Positions 26,905 through 34,473 are shown, counted from the stretch's first letter. The stretch: DNA of 64,000 nucleotides from Kovacikia minuta CCNUW1 (GCF_020091585.1 NZ_CP083582.1:6954536-7018535), one strand, 5' to 3'. The notes: generated by a model from the letters alone, not told the origin. Numbers and translations: made by a program.

Positions 26905-26976
26905 GTGAGGATTGCTCACGTTTTCCTTGACAAAACATGATTAGTGCTCATATCTTGAAAAGTGAGCGTTGCTCAT
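26905..26976. promoter_or_regulatory. Putative TetR operators, two palindromes
   Basis: GTGAGGATTGCTCAC (26905-26919) and GTGAGCGTTGCTCAT (26962-26976) share the pattern TGAGNNTTGCTCA, with a further half site TGCTCAT near 26945. They lie between the TetR gene and the 27009 ORF, the normal place for a TetR operator. Confidence 0.65.
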
Positions 26977-27008
26977 ATTTTAGTCTGTTTCAGCGTGGAG
27001 AGATAGCG

Positions 27009-27095
27009 ATGAGCCTGAATTTGCAAATCCCACCGCCTCCGAACGTCCGAACTACGATCGCTGACTACAGCCGCGATCACATTGAGTCTTGTTGA
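27009..27095 (+). pseudogene. Truncated 5' end of a TetR-controlled gene
   Basis: Good ribosome-binding site (GGAGAG, 7 bases before the ATG) followed by 28 codons (MSLNLQIPPPPNVRTTIADY) and then a TGA. The position behind the operators suggests the start of a once longer gene. The following 300 bases are not clearly coding. Confidence 0.4.
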
Positions 27096-27459
27096 GTTCG
27101 CTGCCTCTCGTTCCGAACACTTGAAGTTTTCATTCTGCGATCGGCGGAAGTTGTTTATGAGTTCTCTTTGTTTGATCCAGTGTAGTTATGTCGCATTAAG
27201 ATTTTTGCGCTATAAGGCTTCTCCCTGGCTAACACTGGCGATCTCACCCATCAAACTGCTTGCTTCATCTAAAGTGCAACGTACCCATGAACAAATTCGC
27301 TGCATGAGGGCAATTAGCCGAATTAATTTTGTCAGTGTTTATGGATTGCTAAATGATTTGCTTTGGTAGAAGTCTTTGAGTGTCTTTAGGGTATTCCATT
27401 GGTCAACGTTTAAGCGCTTTTGGAGTCATTTCCTATGCAACTGTTTAATTCAGCGACAT
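27096..27459. other. Degenerate stretch between truncated gene and coq4
   Basis: An open frame exists here but its composition does not look like protein. I see no repeat, RNA or domain; probably the decayed remainder of the gene that began at 27009. Confidence 0.35.
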
Positions 27460-27461
27460 CC

Positions 27462-28169
27462 AATTAATCTGCGATCGCTCCGACTCAGCAGCAACCGCAA
27501 AATCCTATTCTCCAGGGGGTTAAGTCAGTTCTGTCAAAGTTGTTGATCGTTAAGTCCTTCACCTCAATGCTGTTGGGAGACAATAGCCTGGAAACAGTTG
27601 GTGAGTTGACTTACGGTTTGTTGGAAACTCCTGCCTACGATCGAGTAGCTCACTATCTCAACCAAGATCCGGCTTGTGCTGCCCTGATCCGCGATCGCTA
27701 CATTCCGCCTGCTCACGACCTGGATGCTTTACTGACCTTGCCTGCTGATTCTTTGGGATACATCTACGCCGCCCAGATGAAGCAAACGGGATTTGATCCC
27801 AATCTCCATGCTGGAATGAGCGCAAAATCGGATGCCGAATATGTTGAGTTGCGCCTGAGCCAGACCCACGATCTCTGGCATATCATCACTGGATTTGACA
27901 CCTCTGTCGTCGGTGAAATTGGCTTACAGGCATTCCATTTGCCCCAATTTCCCTACCCACTGGCAACCCTGTTAGTTGCGAATAGTCTCATCTCCACCAC
28001 GTTGAAGGAGCCAGAAATGTTGCCCCAGTTGTTGGCGGCGATCGCCCAGGGATTTCAAATGGGTAAAGCGGCTAAACCCCTCTTTGCCCAAAAGTGGGAA
28101 GAGGCGTGGGAAAAACCTTTAACTCAATGGCAAGCGGAATTAAATATTCACCCGATGCAGCCACAGTAA
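27462..28169 (+). CDS. Coq4-family protein
   Basis: About 209 aa from the TTG at 27540. The Coq4 signature HDLWHIITGFDTSVVGE (HDxxH-x11-E, metal ligands) is intact, and GELTYGLLETPAY and QTGFDPNLHAGM fit. Coq4 proteins act in ubiquinone C1 decarboxylation-hydroxylation in proteobacteria and eukaryotes; in cyanobacteria the role is open. In-frame codons upstream of 27540 (PTQQQPQNPILQGVKSVLSKLL) look like a genuine N-terminus but contain no ATG back to the TAA before 27462, so the true start is unclear or lost. Confidence 0.72.
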
Positions 28170-28299
28170 TTGTTAATTTGACAGGTCTGTTTGTGTTAGC
28201 AGGTAGCACCATGTTAGGGACTGCTTCCGTTGCGTTTTTGGCTGGCACTGGTCTGCTAAAGAGTGATATGTAAAATAGTTGCATCGAGAGACAGCAGAC

Positions 28300-28560
28300 C
28301 TCACGATCGAAGGCGATGAGGTTTACACTCGGGTAGGCGAGAACCTTCCCCCTGTCCTTTACCTGGTTCACCAAAACTCGTTCTAAAGCTGCCTTCTCAT
28401 CGGCAGCGTACTGTCGGATGGATCTCTCAAACAGAGGAAACTTCGCTAGAGCTTCTCGTGCTTGCTCTCCAGTTTTGCAAGGGGCATGACGCGCGATCGA
28501 TTCAGCACTATCTGGAGCATAAGAACATTCAGCATACAGGGCGCTACAGGGAGTTGTCCC
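28300..28560 (-). pseudogene. Degenerate coding remnant, unknown family
   Basis: On the minus strand an open frame reads ESIARHAPCKTGEQAREAL and then FPLFERSIRQYAADEKAALERVL and VKDRGKVLAYPSVNLIAFD. It has strong coding character but no start codon; upstream it meets a TGA and another frame (starting MAQRFRLFLERGENG at 28676) seems to continue it after a shift. Family not recognised. Confidence 0.35.
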
Positions 28561-28627
28561 CAGACTGTTTCAATGCCTTCTGGCAGGACTGATTTCCTTA
28601 ACGACCCAAATTTTTCCGCTGCTAAAA

Positions 28628-28843
28628 CTAAGCCATTTTCACCTCTTTCGAGGAATAATCGAAACCTTTGGGCCATCTAGTTGTATCGGTTGCAGTGGCA
28701 CCTTCCAGGTCGGCACCTTCCAGGTTGGCACCGCTCAGGTCGGCACGGTTCAGGATGGCACGCCTCAGGCTGGCACCGCTCAGGTCGGCAGCGCGCAGGT
28801 CGGCACCGGGACCCACTTTTGCCAAATCTTCTGGATCAGCCAT
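28628..28843 (-). CDS. Pentapeptide-repeat protein, 71 aa
   Basis: Residues 14-50 are pentapeptide repeats of the A(D/N)LxX type: ADLRAADLSGASLRRAIL, then ADLSGANLEGADLEGA. The C-terminus TTRWPKGFDYSS is a common cap after such repeats. They fold as a short right-handed beta helix. Small but complete; role unknown. Confidence 0.8.
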   Translation of the reverse strand: MADPEDLAKVGPGADLRAADLSGASLRRAILNRADLSGANLEGADLEGATATDTTRWPKGFDYSSKEVKMA

Positions 28844-28983
28844 GTTGATTCTCCTTCAGTGAATACGATGAATATCGAGCAGTGTTTTACGATCGCGGTT
28901 GGAGAAGTCTCCCAGAATTGGGAAATTCAGGGTGCTAGCAGGGTTTGTATGCGTGACGTACTCGTCTGAAAATTGCTGAGACA

Positions 28984-29027
28984 GTACGGTTTTAAATCCA
29001 GTACTTTTACTGGATTTAAAACCGTAC
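28984..29027. terminator. Perfect 20-bp stem hairpin
   Basis: GTACGGTTTTAAATCCAGTA, loop CTTT, then the exact reverse complement. No T-run follows on either strand, so it is either a bidirectional terminator-like structure or a small palindromic element. Confidence 0.6.
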
Positions 29028-29078
29028 CATAGGGATTCTGTTATTCCCCTTAAAGAAGCATTAAATCAACGATATTGC

Positions 29079-29507
29079 TTAATCTAGGGGTAATTGAAGC
29101 GGCGCGATGTAGAAAGTCGAGTGTTTTGGCTTTCCATTTGGCGAAATTGAGCACGCCCAACGCATCTCCAGTTTCTCTGCAACCAGTGACATTGCGATTA
29201 CGCCTTCCCCTGAGAAGATAAAGTCTGCTCCTTTGGTAACGTTGAGCAGGTCAGTATACATTTCGCGCAAACTGGGAGTTGCCCGCTGCCGCACCATGTA
29301 TTCCTGCCCTGTTTTGAGATCCATCATGCGTGCCATTTCCTGCGGATCATTCATGGCAGTGAAATCGGGGCGCATGGGATGAAACTCAAAGTTCAATGCT
29401 GCCAGTTTGGATTGATAGACCTGATGTGTGACAAACACCACATCATGCCCGCGTTGTCGCAGTTCCAGGACGTTGCCTCTGGCATCAACTTTGCTGTAGC
29501 TCAACAT
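29079..29507 (-). pseudogene. Glycosyltransferase fragment (MGT/UGT-like)
   Basis: A 142-aa frame containing LELRQRGHDVVFVTHQVYQSKLAALNF and ADFIFSGEGVIAMSLVAEKLEM, which match the N-terminal acceptor domain of GT1/MGT glycosyltransferases. The normal first beta strand with its glycine-rich loop is missing, and the whole C-terminal nucleotide-sugar domain is absent, so this is a decayed fragment. Confidence 0.6.
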
Positions 29508-29562
29508 CGCTGTTCCATCCTCTTAAGGTTTTTCTCTCGGATTACCTTATTTCCGGTCAAGT

Positions 29563-29673
29563 CTAATGCTCACTCGTTGCCCAATGCAACTCATCCAGCA
29601 CGAAACCATGCGCTGAGAAATTAGAGAAGCAACCGTAGGGCTTTTCTCGCTCGACGTAGAAGTAAATTGTCAT
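29563..29673 (-). pseudogene. Truncated NADAR-family gene
   Basis: 36 codons: MTIYFYVEREKPYGCFSNF, then SAHGFVLDELHWATSEH and a TAG. This is the N-terminus of NADAR domains (YFY...PYGCFSNFS..F..DG..W.TSEH), which cleave N-glycosidic bonds of ADP-ribose or riboflavin intermediates. The stop falls where a Tyr (YFQAQKF) is expected. Its ATG overlaps the GNAT TGA by ATGA, evidence of translational coupling in an operon with the next two genes. Confidence 0.6.
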
Positions 29674-30515
29674 GGGTGCTCCTTTGGCTTAAATGAATAT
29701 TCATGCCAGTCACAAACGGGGCGATAACCGATTTTTTGGTAGATAGCGTTTGAGGTGGAATTTGCTAAATCAGTGAATAAAAAACAGCGATCGCACCCCT
29801 GCTCTAAAAGCTTCTGGCTTAAGGCAGCAACCCCAGCCGTTGCATACCCTTTGCGGCGGTATTCAGGGGGAGTGTAAACGGGGGCAATTCGAGCCGCTGT
29901 TGCGGAAAATTGCCGACCGCCAACCATTGAAACGGGAATGCTATCCTCCCACAAATAGGTACTCTGCCGCTTCAACTCAACATCTACTCTCCGTTCAATT
30001 TCGTCATCGCTGATCAGGTCAATTTCAGCATTAAATGCAGCAAACCACTTTAATAACAAGGGGCGATCGCCGGGTATCGCAAGCCGGAGATGCCCTTTAA
30101 CCGTTGTTACAGGTTCTACCTGGGTTAACTGATAGATTCTTGACTCAACTCCTTGTTGATAGGATTGTCTAGTGAGGGATTGCCAAATCTGCGCAAACGT
30201 TTTAGTCTCAGCGACCAAGCCCTCAACCCCTGGTAGTTGCTCGTGTTGTAAATCTTGAGAAATGAGGTTTAAGGCATTCAAATCCTGTACGTGAGACAGC
30301 AGTAAATTGTTTGGAGGTGTGCGGATGGCGATCGCTAGAATCTGATCATTTGTCTGAACAAGTACCAGATAGGGTAGTTCGGGATAACGCTCCGGATAAT
30401 GCAACAGCGTGTGCAGAACACCCAGTAACGCATTGTGTTCTGCCTCGTATTGCAGCAGATAATTTTGAGCGCACTGCCAAAACTCTTTAACGCTATCAAA
30501 TCTTTGGAATTGCAT
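29670..30515 (-). CDS. GNAT-family N-acetyltransferase
   Basis: 281 aa. The C-terminal half is a GNAT fold: IAPVYTPPEYRRKGYATAGVAALSQKLL carries the acetyl-CoA-binding R/QxxGxG/A loop (RRKGYA, near residue 226), and FLFTDLANSTSNAIYQKIGYRPV is the last conserved block. The N-terminal half is a second, degenerate GNAT-like domain. Acceptor unknown. It lies 25 bases after kptA and overlaps the NADAR start, so the three form one leftward operon. Confidence 0.8.
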   Translation of the reverse strand: MQFQRFDSVKEFWQCAQNYLLQYEAEHNALLGVLHTLLHYPERYPELPYLVLVQTNDQILAIAIRTPPNNLLLSHVQDLNALNLISQDLQHEQLPGVEGLVAETKTFAQIWQSLTRQSYQQGVESRIYQLTQVEPVTTVKGHLRLAIPGDRPLLLKWFAAFNAEIDLISDDEIERRVDVELKRQSTYLWEDSIPVSMVGGRQFSATAARIAPVYTPPEYRRKGYATAGVAALSQKLLEQGCDRCFLFTDLANSTSNAIYQKIGYRPVCDWHEYSFKPKEHP

Positions 30516-30540
30516 TTTCGATATCCTCTTTTCGATATCC

Positions 30541-31098
30541 TCAGTTTTGAAGACTCATCACCTCTAAATACTGCGGCGGAACCTCATCCACGAGCCAGAC
30601 CCCATTATCGGAGCAGTAAAACGTGCCCCCAACCTGGTGCATATTTGCAGCCGCGATCGCAAAAATTACAGGACGACCATGCCGCATTCCGACTTTTCGA
30701 GCCGTTTCCACATCTTTAGACAAATGCACGTGATGCCGTGCCATCTTGCGTAACCCTGATTGTAAAATTGCAGGTACCGATCGTTCACCTGTTCCGTGAT
30801 ACAGCACATCCGGTGGGGTTTGCGGTTGTAGTTCCAGATCAACGTCAACACTATGTCCTTGATTGGCTCGAATCCGAGTTCTGGTTTCATCAAATGAAAA
30901 TCGCTGTTTATCATTGTTAGCAACGACTTCTTCTAACTCAGCACGAGTGATGGGAAATTGATGGGCAGCACAAGCAGATAACAGATCATCGACGTTCACC
31001 CAACCCCCGATCGCCAGCGTCAGTCCCAATCGTTCTGGTGCGTGTCGCAGATGTTTGCTGAGGTATTTGCTAATTTTGATCTGCCGCGTTTTGTCCAT
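30541..31098 (-). CDS. kptA: RNA 2'-phosphotransferase (Tpt1/KptA family)
   Basis: 185 aa. Conserved KISKYLSKHLRHAPERLGL (residues 7-25; Arg-His catalytic block), LYHGTGERSVPAILQSGL and HHVHLSKDVETARKVGMRHG motifs. The family removes an RNA 2'-phosphate using NAD+, releasing ADP-ribose 1'',2''-cyclic phosphate and nicotinamide; some members ADP-ribosylate nucleic acid ends. I choose ATG 31098 (MDKTRQ) because GGAGG lies 7 bases before it; an in-frame TTG 18 bases upstream is less likely. Confidence 0.9.
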   Translation of the reverse strand: MDKTRQIKISKYLSKHLRHAPERLGLTLAIGGWVNVDDLLSACAAHQFPITRAELEEVVANNDKQRFSFDETRTRIRANQGHSVDVDLELQPQTPPDVLYHGTGERSVPAILQSGLRKMARHHVHLSKDVETARKVGMRHGRPVIFAIAAANMHQVGGTFYCSDNGVWLVDEVPPQYLEVMSLQN

Positions 31099-31469
31099 AA
31101 CGTTCCTCCACTTCAATCAATCTCCTGCGTGCAAGTTTTGAGAGCATTGCGCTTTCTCAATTACTTGGGGCGCTCCGCTGATGGGTTATTACACACTCTT
31201 AAGGATGGCTACTTCTAAGCCCACCACCCTATTTGCACTCTCCGTTCACAAGCGCCCACTGCTTGCAGTGGCATGGTTCCTCTCGTACTCGTATGTATGC
31301 TCCACAAGTTAGGGTACTCAGAAGATCTATACTACAATATACTACAATTGGGTTGATAGCTTTTCGGCAAATTCTCCCGATGTCGTAGTTTTCACATTAA
31401 TGGAGGATGTTCGCCCATCTTGACCCACATTCGTCGTACCCGAAGTAGATATAGTTAAGCAATTATCCA
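31099..31469. other. Spacer containing rRNA-like segment
   Basis: No gene on either strand. Includes the rRNA-like stretch listed at 31170-31292. The kptA promoter should lie near 31100-31150. The rest (31300-31460) is AT-rich with no recognised feature. Confidence 0.45.
31170..31292 (-). ncRNA. 23S-rRNA-like fragments in permuted order
   Basis: Read on the minus strand, 31273-31292 gives GAGTACGAGAGGAACC (sarcin-ricin loop type, domain VI), followed about 45 bases later by GGCTTAGAAGTAGCCATC and GAGTGTGTAATA (31176-31228), which match the L11/thiostrepton region (helices 43-44, domain II; E. coli GGCTTAGAAGCAGCCATC). In a normal 23S the order is reversed. No intact rRNA surrounds it. Whether it is transcribed is unknown. 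Confidence 0.5.
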
Positions 31470-31637
31470 CAATTGTGCCAACGACTTAAAGAATGAGTTG
31501 AATCAGGAGTGACAACTGAGGAAATTGCTCAGAGCCTGAATCAAGAAGGGTTCTATCCTCCCAAACGGCGCAAAACCTTTAACGCAGAAGAAGTGTGGGC
31601 ATTAATAACGTTCTCATCCTATGCCACCTCTGCATGA
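31470..31637 (+). pseudogene. Recombinase C-terminal remnant
   Basis: The frame reads QLCQRLKE, TGA, then VESGVTTEEIAQSLNQEGF and YPPKRRKTFNAEEVWALI. This resembles the helix-turn-helix near the end of large serine-recombinase-type proteins. One internal stop and no upstream domain: a small relic. Confidence 0.45.
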
Positions 31638-32374
31638 AATCTCACAGGACTATGGGGGCGTTGAGGCTGGCTTATCTCACAGGGTAAGCGTAAGCAGTAG
31701 TGCCACCGACTCGCTTGTAACCACCCCATCAACTCATGATTGGCAAATCCCCGGTCTGCCAACAACATCACATCGGGTGCTCTCGCAACAACCACCGAGC
31801 TTTTCGCAGCAACGGTTGATACGCCTCAAAGGCAACGGTCGCACTGCCATGCTCCAGGACTCGCCATAGCAAGGGCACGGCACGCCCACAACACACTACA
31901 GACAGGTGAATCATGCAATATCGGTTCCACAAGACGGTGGTGTCTAGGGCAAGATACAGACGATGATGACTCCATCCACTCAGTGCTGCCATCACTAAGG
32001 ATCGCGAATTAAATAACCTGCGTAGGTTGGGTTGAGTCTGCGAAACCCAACACCCCCGCAGATGTTGGGTTTCGCAGACTCAACCCAACCTACAAAAGTC
32101 GATGTTATTTAATTCTTGTTCCTAAGGGCAGATACAGATGGCTGACCCGCACTCGTGCATTCCCCAGCCACCGTCGCCATCGCCGTTCTACCCTTTGTGC
32201 TTGGGTTGCCCGACTCGGCACATACGGTTCCCAAGCAGGTAAACTGAGTTATCCGCTATAGAGTAAAGCACTCACCATCCATGCCAATGCTTTCAGGTGA
32301 CGTAAATCTTGAGCACGGCAATATTGACGCAGGCAGCCGAATAATTGACCATACAGTTGGGTAGGGGATGACAT
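31615..32374 (-). pseudogene. IS4-like transposase gene split by a mini-element
   Basis: Starts MSSPTQLYGQLFGCLRQYCR at 32374. After removal of the 32000-32121 element it continues HLYLPL-VMAALSGW...LALDTTVLWNRYCMIHLSV, then GRAVPLLWRVLEHGSATVAF and, in another frame, LADRGFANHELMGWLQ. The DT..LW, RAVP and LADRGF blocks are IS4-type (DDE_Tnp_1). One TAA near the start and at least one frameshift add to the damage. Confidence 0.7.
32000..32121. mobile_element. 122-bp palindromic mini-element with CTAAG duplication
   Basis: Ends GATCGCGAATTAAATAAC and (reverse) GAACAAGAATTAAATAAC are inverted repeats. CTAAG flanks both sides (31995-31999 and 32122-32126). Core: TAGGTTGGGTTGAGTCTGCG hairpin. 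Removing it with one CTAAG restores the transposase frame. The 5-bp target suits IS5-type transposases. Confidence 0.75.
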
Positions 32375-32409
32375 AGTAGATCGCTGTTGTGTGGTAACTC
32401 CAGCCTCTC

Positions 32410-33237
32410 ATGTCTCTCTACCCTTCTCTCTACATCCCATCCCTATTGGCTTTCATTTATTTCTGTCAGGCAGTCACGGACAGCACTTTACTCTCAGAGC
32501 GACAGGCAAAGGAAGAGTTGGCGGCAGCGCACGAGCAGTTGCGTCAGTATGCGTTGCAGATTGAAGAGTTAGCAGCCGTACAGGAACGAAACCATATTGC
32601 CCGTGAAATTCACGATTCACTGGGACATACGCTAACGGCACAAAATATCCAATTACAAACAGCAGCAAAACTCTGGCAGCGCGACCCCAATAAAGCCCAC
32701 TCATTTTTGCAACAGGCACAACCGTTAGCAGCAACCGCGATGCAGGAGGACAGACGATCGGTGAGAGCATTGCGAGAGGATTCAGAAGAACCACCATTGG
32801 AGGAGGCGATCGCCCATTTAGTCAAGGATTTCCAACAGGGAACAGGAATTGCAATCTCAACCTCGATTACAGGACACACCATCATCTGTCCGAGAATGAG
32901 AAAGACGCTTTATCGAATTGTGCAAGAAGCATTAACCAATATCAGAAAATATGCCCAAGCGACCCAAGTCAATATTCAACTCAGTACCACTGCAACCGAC
33001 GTGAATTTAGTGATTGAAGATAACGGTCAGGGATTTGATGCAAGTCAACAAAGCAATGGATTTGGATTGCAGGGAATGCGAGAACGAGTCGCAGCCAGTA
33101 GCGGTACTCTGCAATTGGAAACAGAGCCAGGACGTGGGTGCCACATCATTGTCAAAATTCCCTTTCAGCATCATTCTGCGCGAACGGAGAGAAATCTCAG
33201 TAATGCTCAATCTCTAACGCTGGAGTCTTATTCATAA
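32410..33237 (+). CDS. NarL-type sensor histidine kinase, N-terminally truncated
   Basis: 275 aa. HisKA_3 phospho-acceptor helix AVQERNHIAREIHDSLGHTLTA (His near residue 73), then the HATPase segment with YRIVQEALTNIRKYAQA (N box), VIEDNGQGFD (G1) and GFGLQGMRERV (G2). This is the kinase class that pairs with NarL/LuxR response regulators. Only one possible membrane helix remains (YIPSLLAFIYFCQAV), so the sensor domain is missing; the transposase relic just upstream probably caused this. No cognate regulator follows. Confidence 0.75.
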   Translation: MSLYPSLYIPSLLAFIYFCQAVTDSTLLSERQAKEELAAAHEQLRQYALQIEELAAVQERNHIAREIHDSLGHTLTAQNIQLQTAAKLWQRDPNKAHSFLQQAQPLAATAMQEDRRSVRALREDSEEPPLEEAIAHLVKDFQQGTGIAISTSITGHTIICPRMRKTLYRIVQEALTNIRKYAQATQVNIQLSTTATDVNLVIEDNGQGFDASQQSNGFGLQGMRERVAASSGTLQLETEPGRGCHIIVKIPFQHHSARTERNLSNAQSLTLESYS

Positions 33238-33240
33238 CCT

Positions 33241-33669
33241 ATGAACTATTCCAAGTCTCTCAAGCAAGTTTTCAATCGTGTGATTCCCTTCGTGCTATCG
33301 CTAGTTGTTCCAGGCTTTCTGATTGCCGCTGTCTCTGCTCAACCCATAGAACCAACGGAAGAAACTGCGGTTGAGTAGCTTAAATTTCAAGTTCCAGCGC
33401 AACAGCAAGCCCAGTTCATTGAGCAAGATGCAGCCATTTGGACCCCCGTTTTGGCAAGTTATCCAGGGTTTCAAAGTAAAGAAATTTGGACAAACCCAGA
33501 CAGCCCAAACGAGCTTGTGATTGTCACTCATTGGGCAAGTTTTGACCAGTAGCAAGCCATTCCTAAAGATGTTCTTGATCGCACTACCTGGCGCTTTCAT
33601 CGCGCAATGGAAGCAGAATATACTCCGGAAGTCATGGAATTTCGCTTGGCTTGGCATTCTAATCTATAA
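33241..33669 (+). pseudogene. TIGR03792-type protein with two in-frame TAG codons
   Basis: Signal-like N-terminus (VIPFVLSLVVPGFLIAAVSAQ), then VE-TAG-LKFQVPAQQQAQFI, EQDAAIWTPVLASYPGFQSKEIW, and WASFDQ-TAG-QAIPKDVLDRT. In family members both TAG positions (codons 46 and 104) are Trp (VEWLKF, WASFDQWQAIP), so each is TGG to TAG. The rest of the 143-codon frame is uninterrupted. Small dimeric ferredoxin-fold monooxygenase-like protein; role unknown. Confidence 0.7.
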
Positions 33670-33740
33670 GTCTTAGAGGGTGTTTGAAAAGTCCTACTGT
33701 CGGTAGCAAAGATGCGATCCCCCTCAGTCCCCCTTATTAA

Positions 33741-33932
33741 GGCTACGGTGTACACACAAGTCGATCGCTGATTCGTTTTCCGAAAACCTGATCCTCCACA
33801 ACCTTGATTTCTCGTTGCCGGTTCTCAATAAGCCGAGATTATTGAGATTTCAGCCAATTTCCAAAGTTGAGGCAGAGCAAGGGTTTCAGGACTTGTGTTC
33901 ACAGATTTCCGACTTGTGTGTACACGGTAGCT
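33741..33932. mobile_element. 192-bp element, copy 1
   Basis: Starts GGCTACGGTGTACACACAAG and ends with its near reverse complement. Flanked by TTATTAA on both sides. Nearly identical to copy 2 (differences only near the right end, CGGTAGCT versus CCGTAGCC). No complete ORF; possibly a non-autonomous element. Confidence 0.7.
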
Positions 33933-33968
33933 TATTAAGGGGGATAAGCCTGTTTCCCCCCTTGTTAA

Positions 33969-34160
33969 GGCTACGGTGTACACACAAGTCGATCGCTGAT
34001 TCGTTTTCCGAAAACCTGATCCTCCACAACCTTGATTTCTCGTTGCCGGTTCTCAATAAGCCGAGATTATTGAGATTTCAGCCAATTTCCAAAGTTGAGG
34101 CAGAGCAAGGGTTTCAGGACTTGTGTTCACAGATTTCCGACTTGTGTGTACACCGTAGCC
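33969..34160. mobile_element. 192-bp element, copy 2
   Basis: Perfect 23-base terminal inverted repeats beginning GGCTACGGTGTACACACAAG; flanked by TTGTTAA on both sides (target duplication). Same internal sequence as copy 1, so the two inserted recently or one was copied from the other. Confidence 0.72.
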
Positions 34161-34221
34161 TTGTTAAGGGGGGTTAGGGGGGATCTCTGAGTGTTGCATC
34201 TTACAGTCCATATCTTTTCAA

Positions 34222-34440
34222 ACATCCTCTAAGTAACTCGTGAACGGATGGCTTGTAAACTGACTGCCCTGGTCGGAATTAAAGGATTGCGGTTGCCCAA
34301 TTTGCAACGCTTGTTCCAGAGCGACCAGACAGAAGTGGACATTCATCCTGTTTTCTCCAAGAACATGTGTGGCATGACGATCGAGTTAACCGCACCAGAT
34401 CAATCCCGCTAGTGTCGAAAAGCACTGACTTAGTGGATTT
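34222..34440 (-). pseudogene. IS3-family transposase (OrfB) remnant
   Basis: Reverse frame MNVHFCLVALEQALQIGQP followed by QSFNSDQGSQFTSHPFTSYLE, which is the second catalytic block (NSDQGSQFTS) of IS3 integrase-type transposases. Only about 50 codons remain. Confidence 0.65.
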
Positions 34441-34442
34441 AA

Positions 34443-34473
34443 GATCCCTGGATTTTTAAAGAATCCGGGGATC
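34443..34473. repeat. Hairpin of 12-bp stem
   Basis: GATCCCTGGATT, short loop, AATCCGGGGATC. Lies in the transposon-rich stretch between IS3 remnant and IS5 element; role unknown. The remaining 34474-34711 shows nothing I can name. Confidence 0.5.

Larger units (their letters stand above)
33672..34233. mobile_element. Palindromic mini-element carrying two nested 192-bp insertions
   Basis: Terminal inverted repeats CTTAGAGGGTGTTTGAAAAG (33672-33691) and CTTTTCAAACATCCTCTAAG (34214-34233). Inside, GATGCGATCCCCC and GGGGGGATC...GCATC arms and CCCCCTT(A/G)TTAAGGGGG palindromes. Without the two insertions it would be about 165 bp. The end sequence resembles that of the IS5-family element at 34717. 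Confidence 0.65.

Noticed and set aside
27082-27369. Open frame of 95 codons between the truncated gene and coq4
   Set aside because: Amino-acid composition and lack of any motif suggest chance; likely decayed DNA.
33815-34177. 121-codon frame spanning both 192-bp elements with a repeated protein segment
   Set aside because: The repeat in the protein is only the DNA repeat read through; no start context, ends inside the element.
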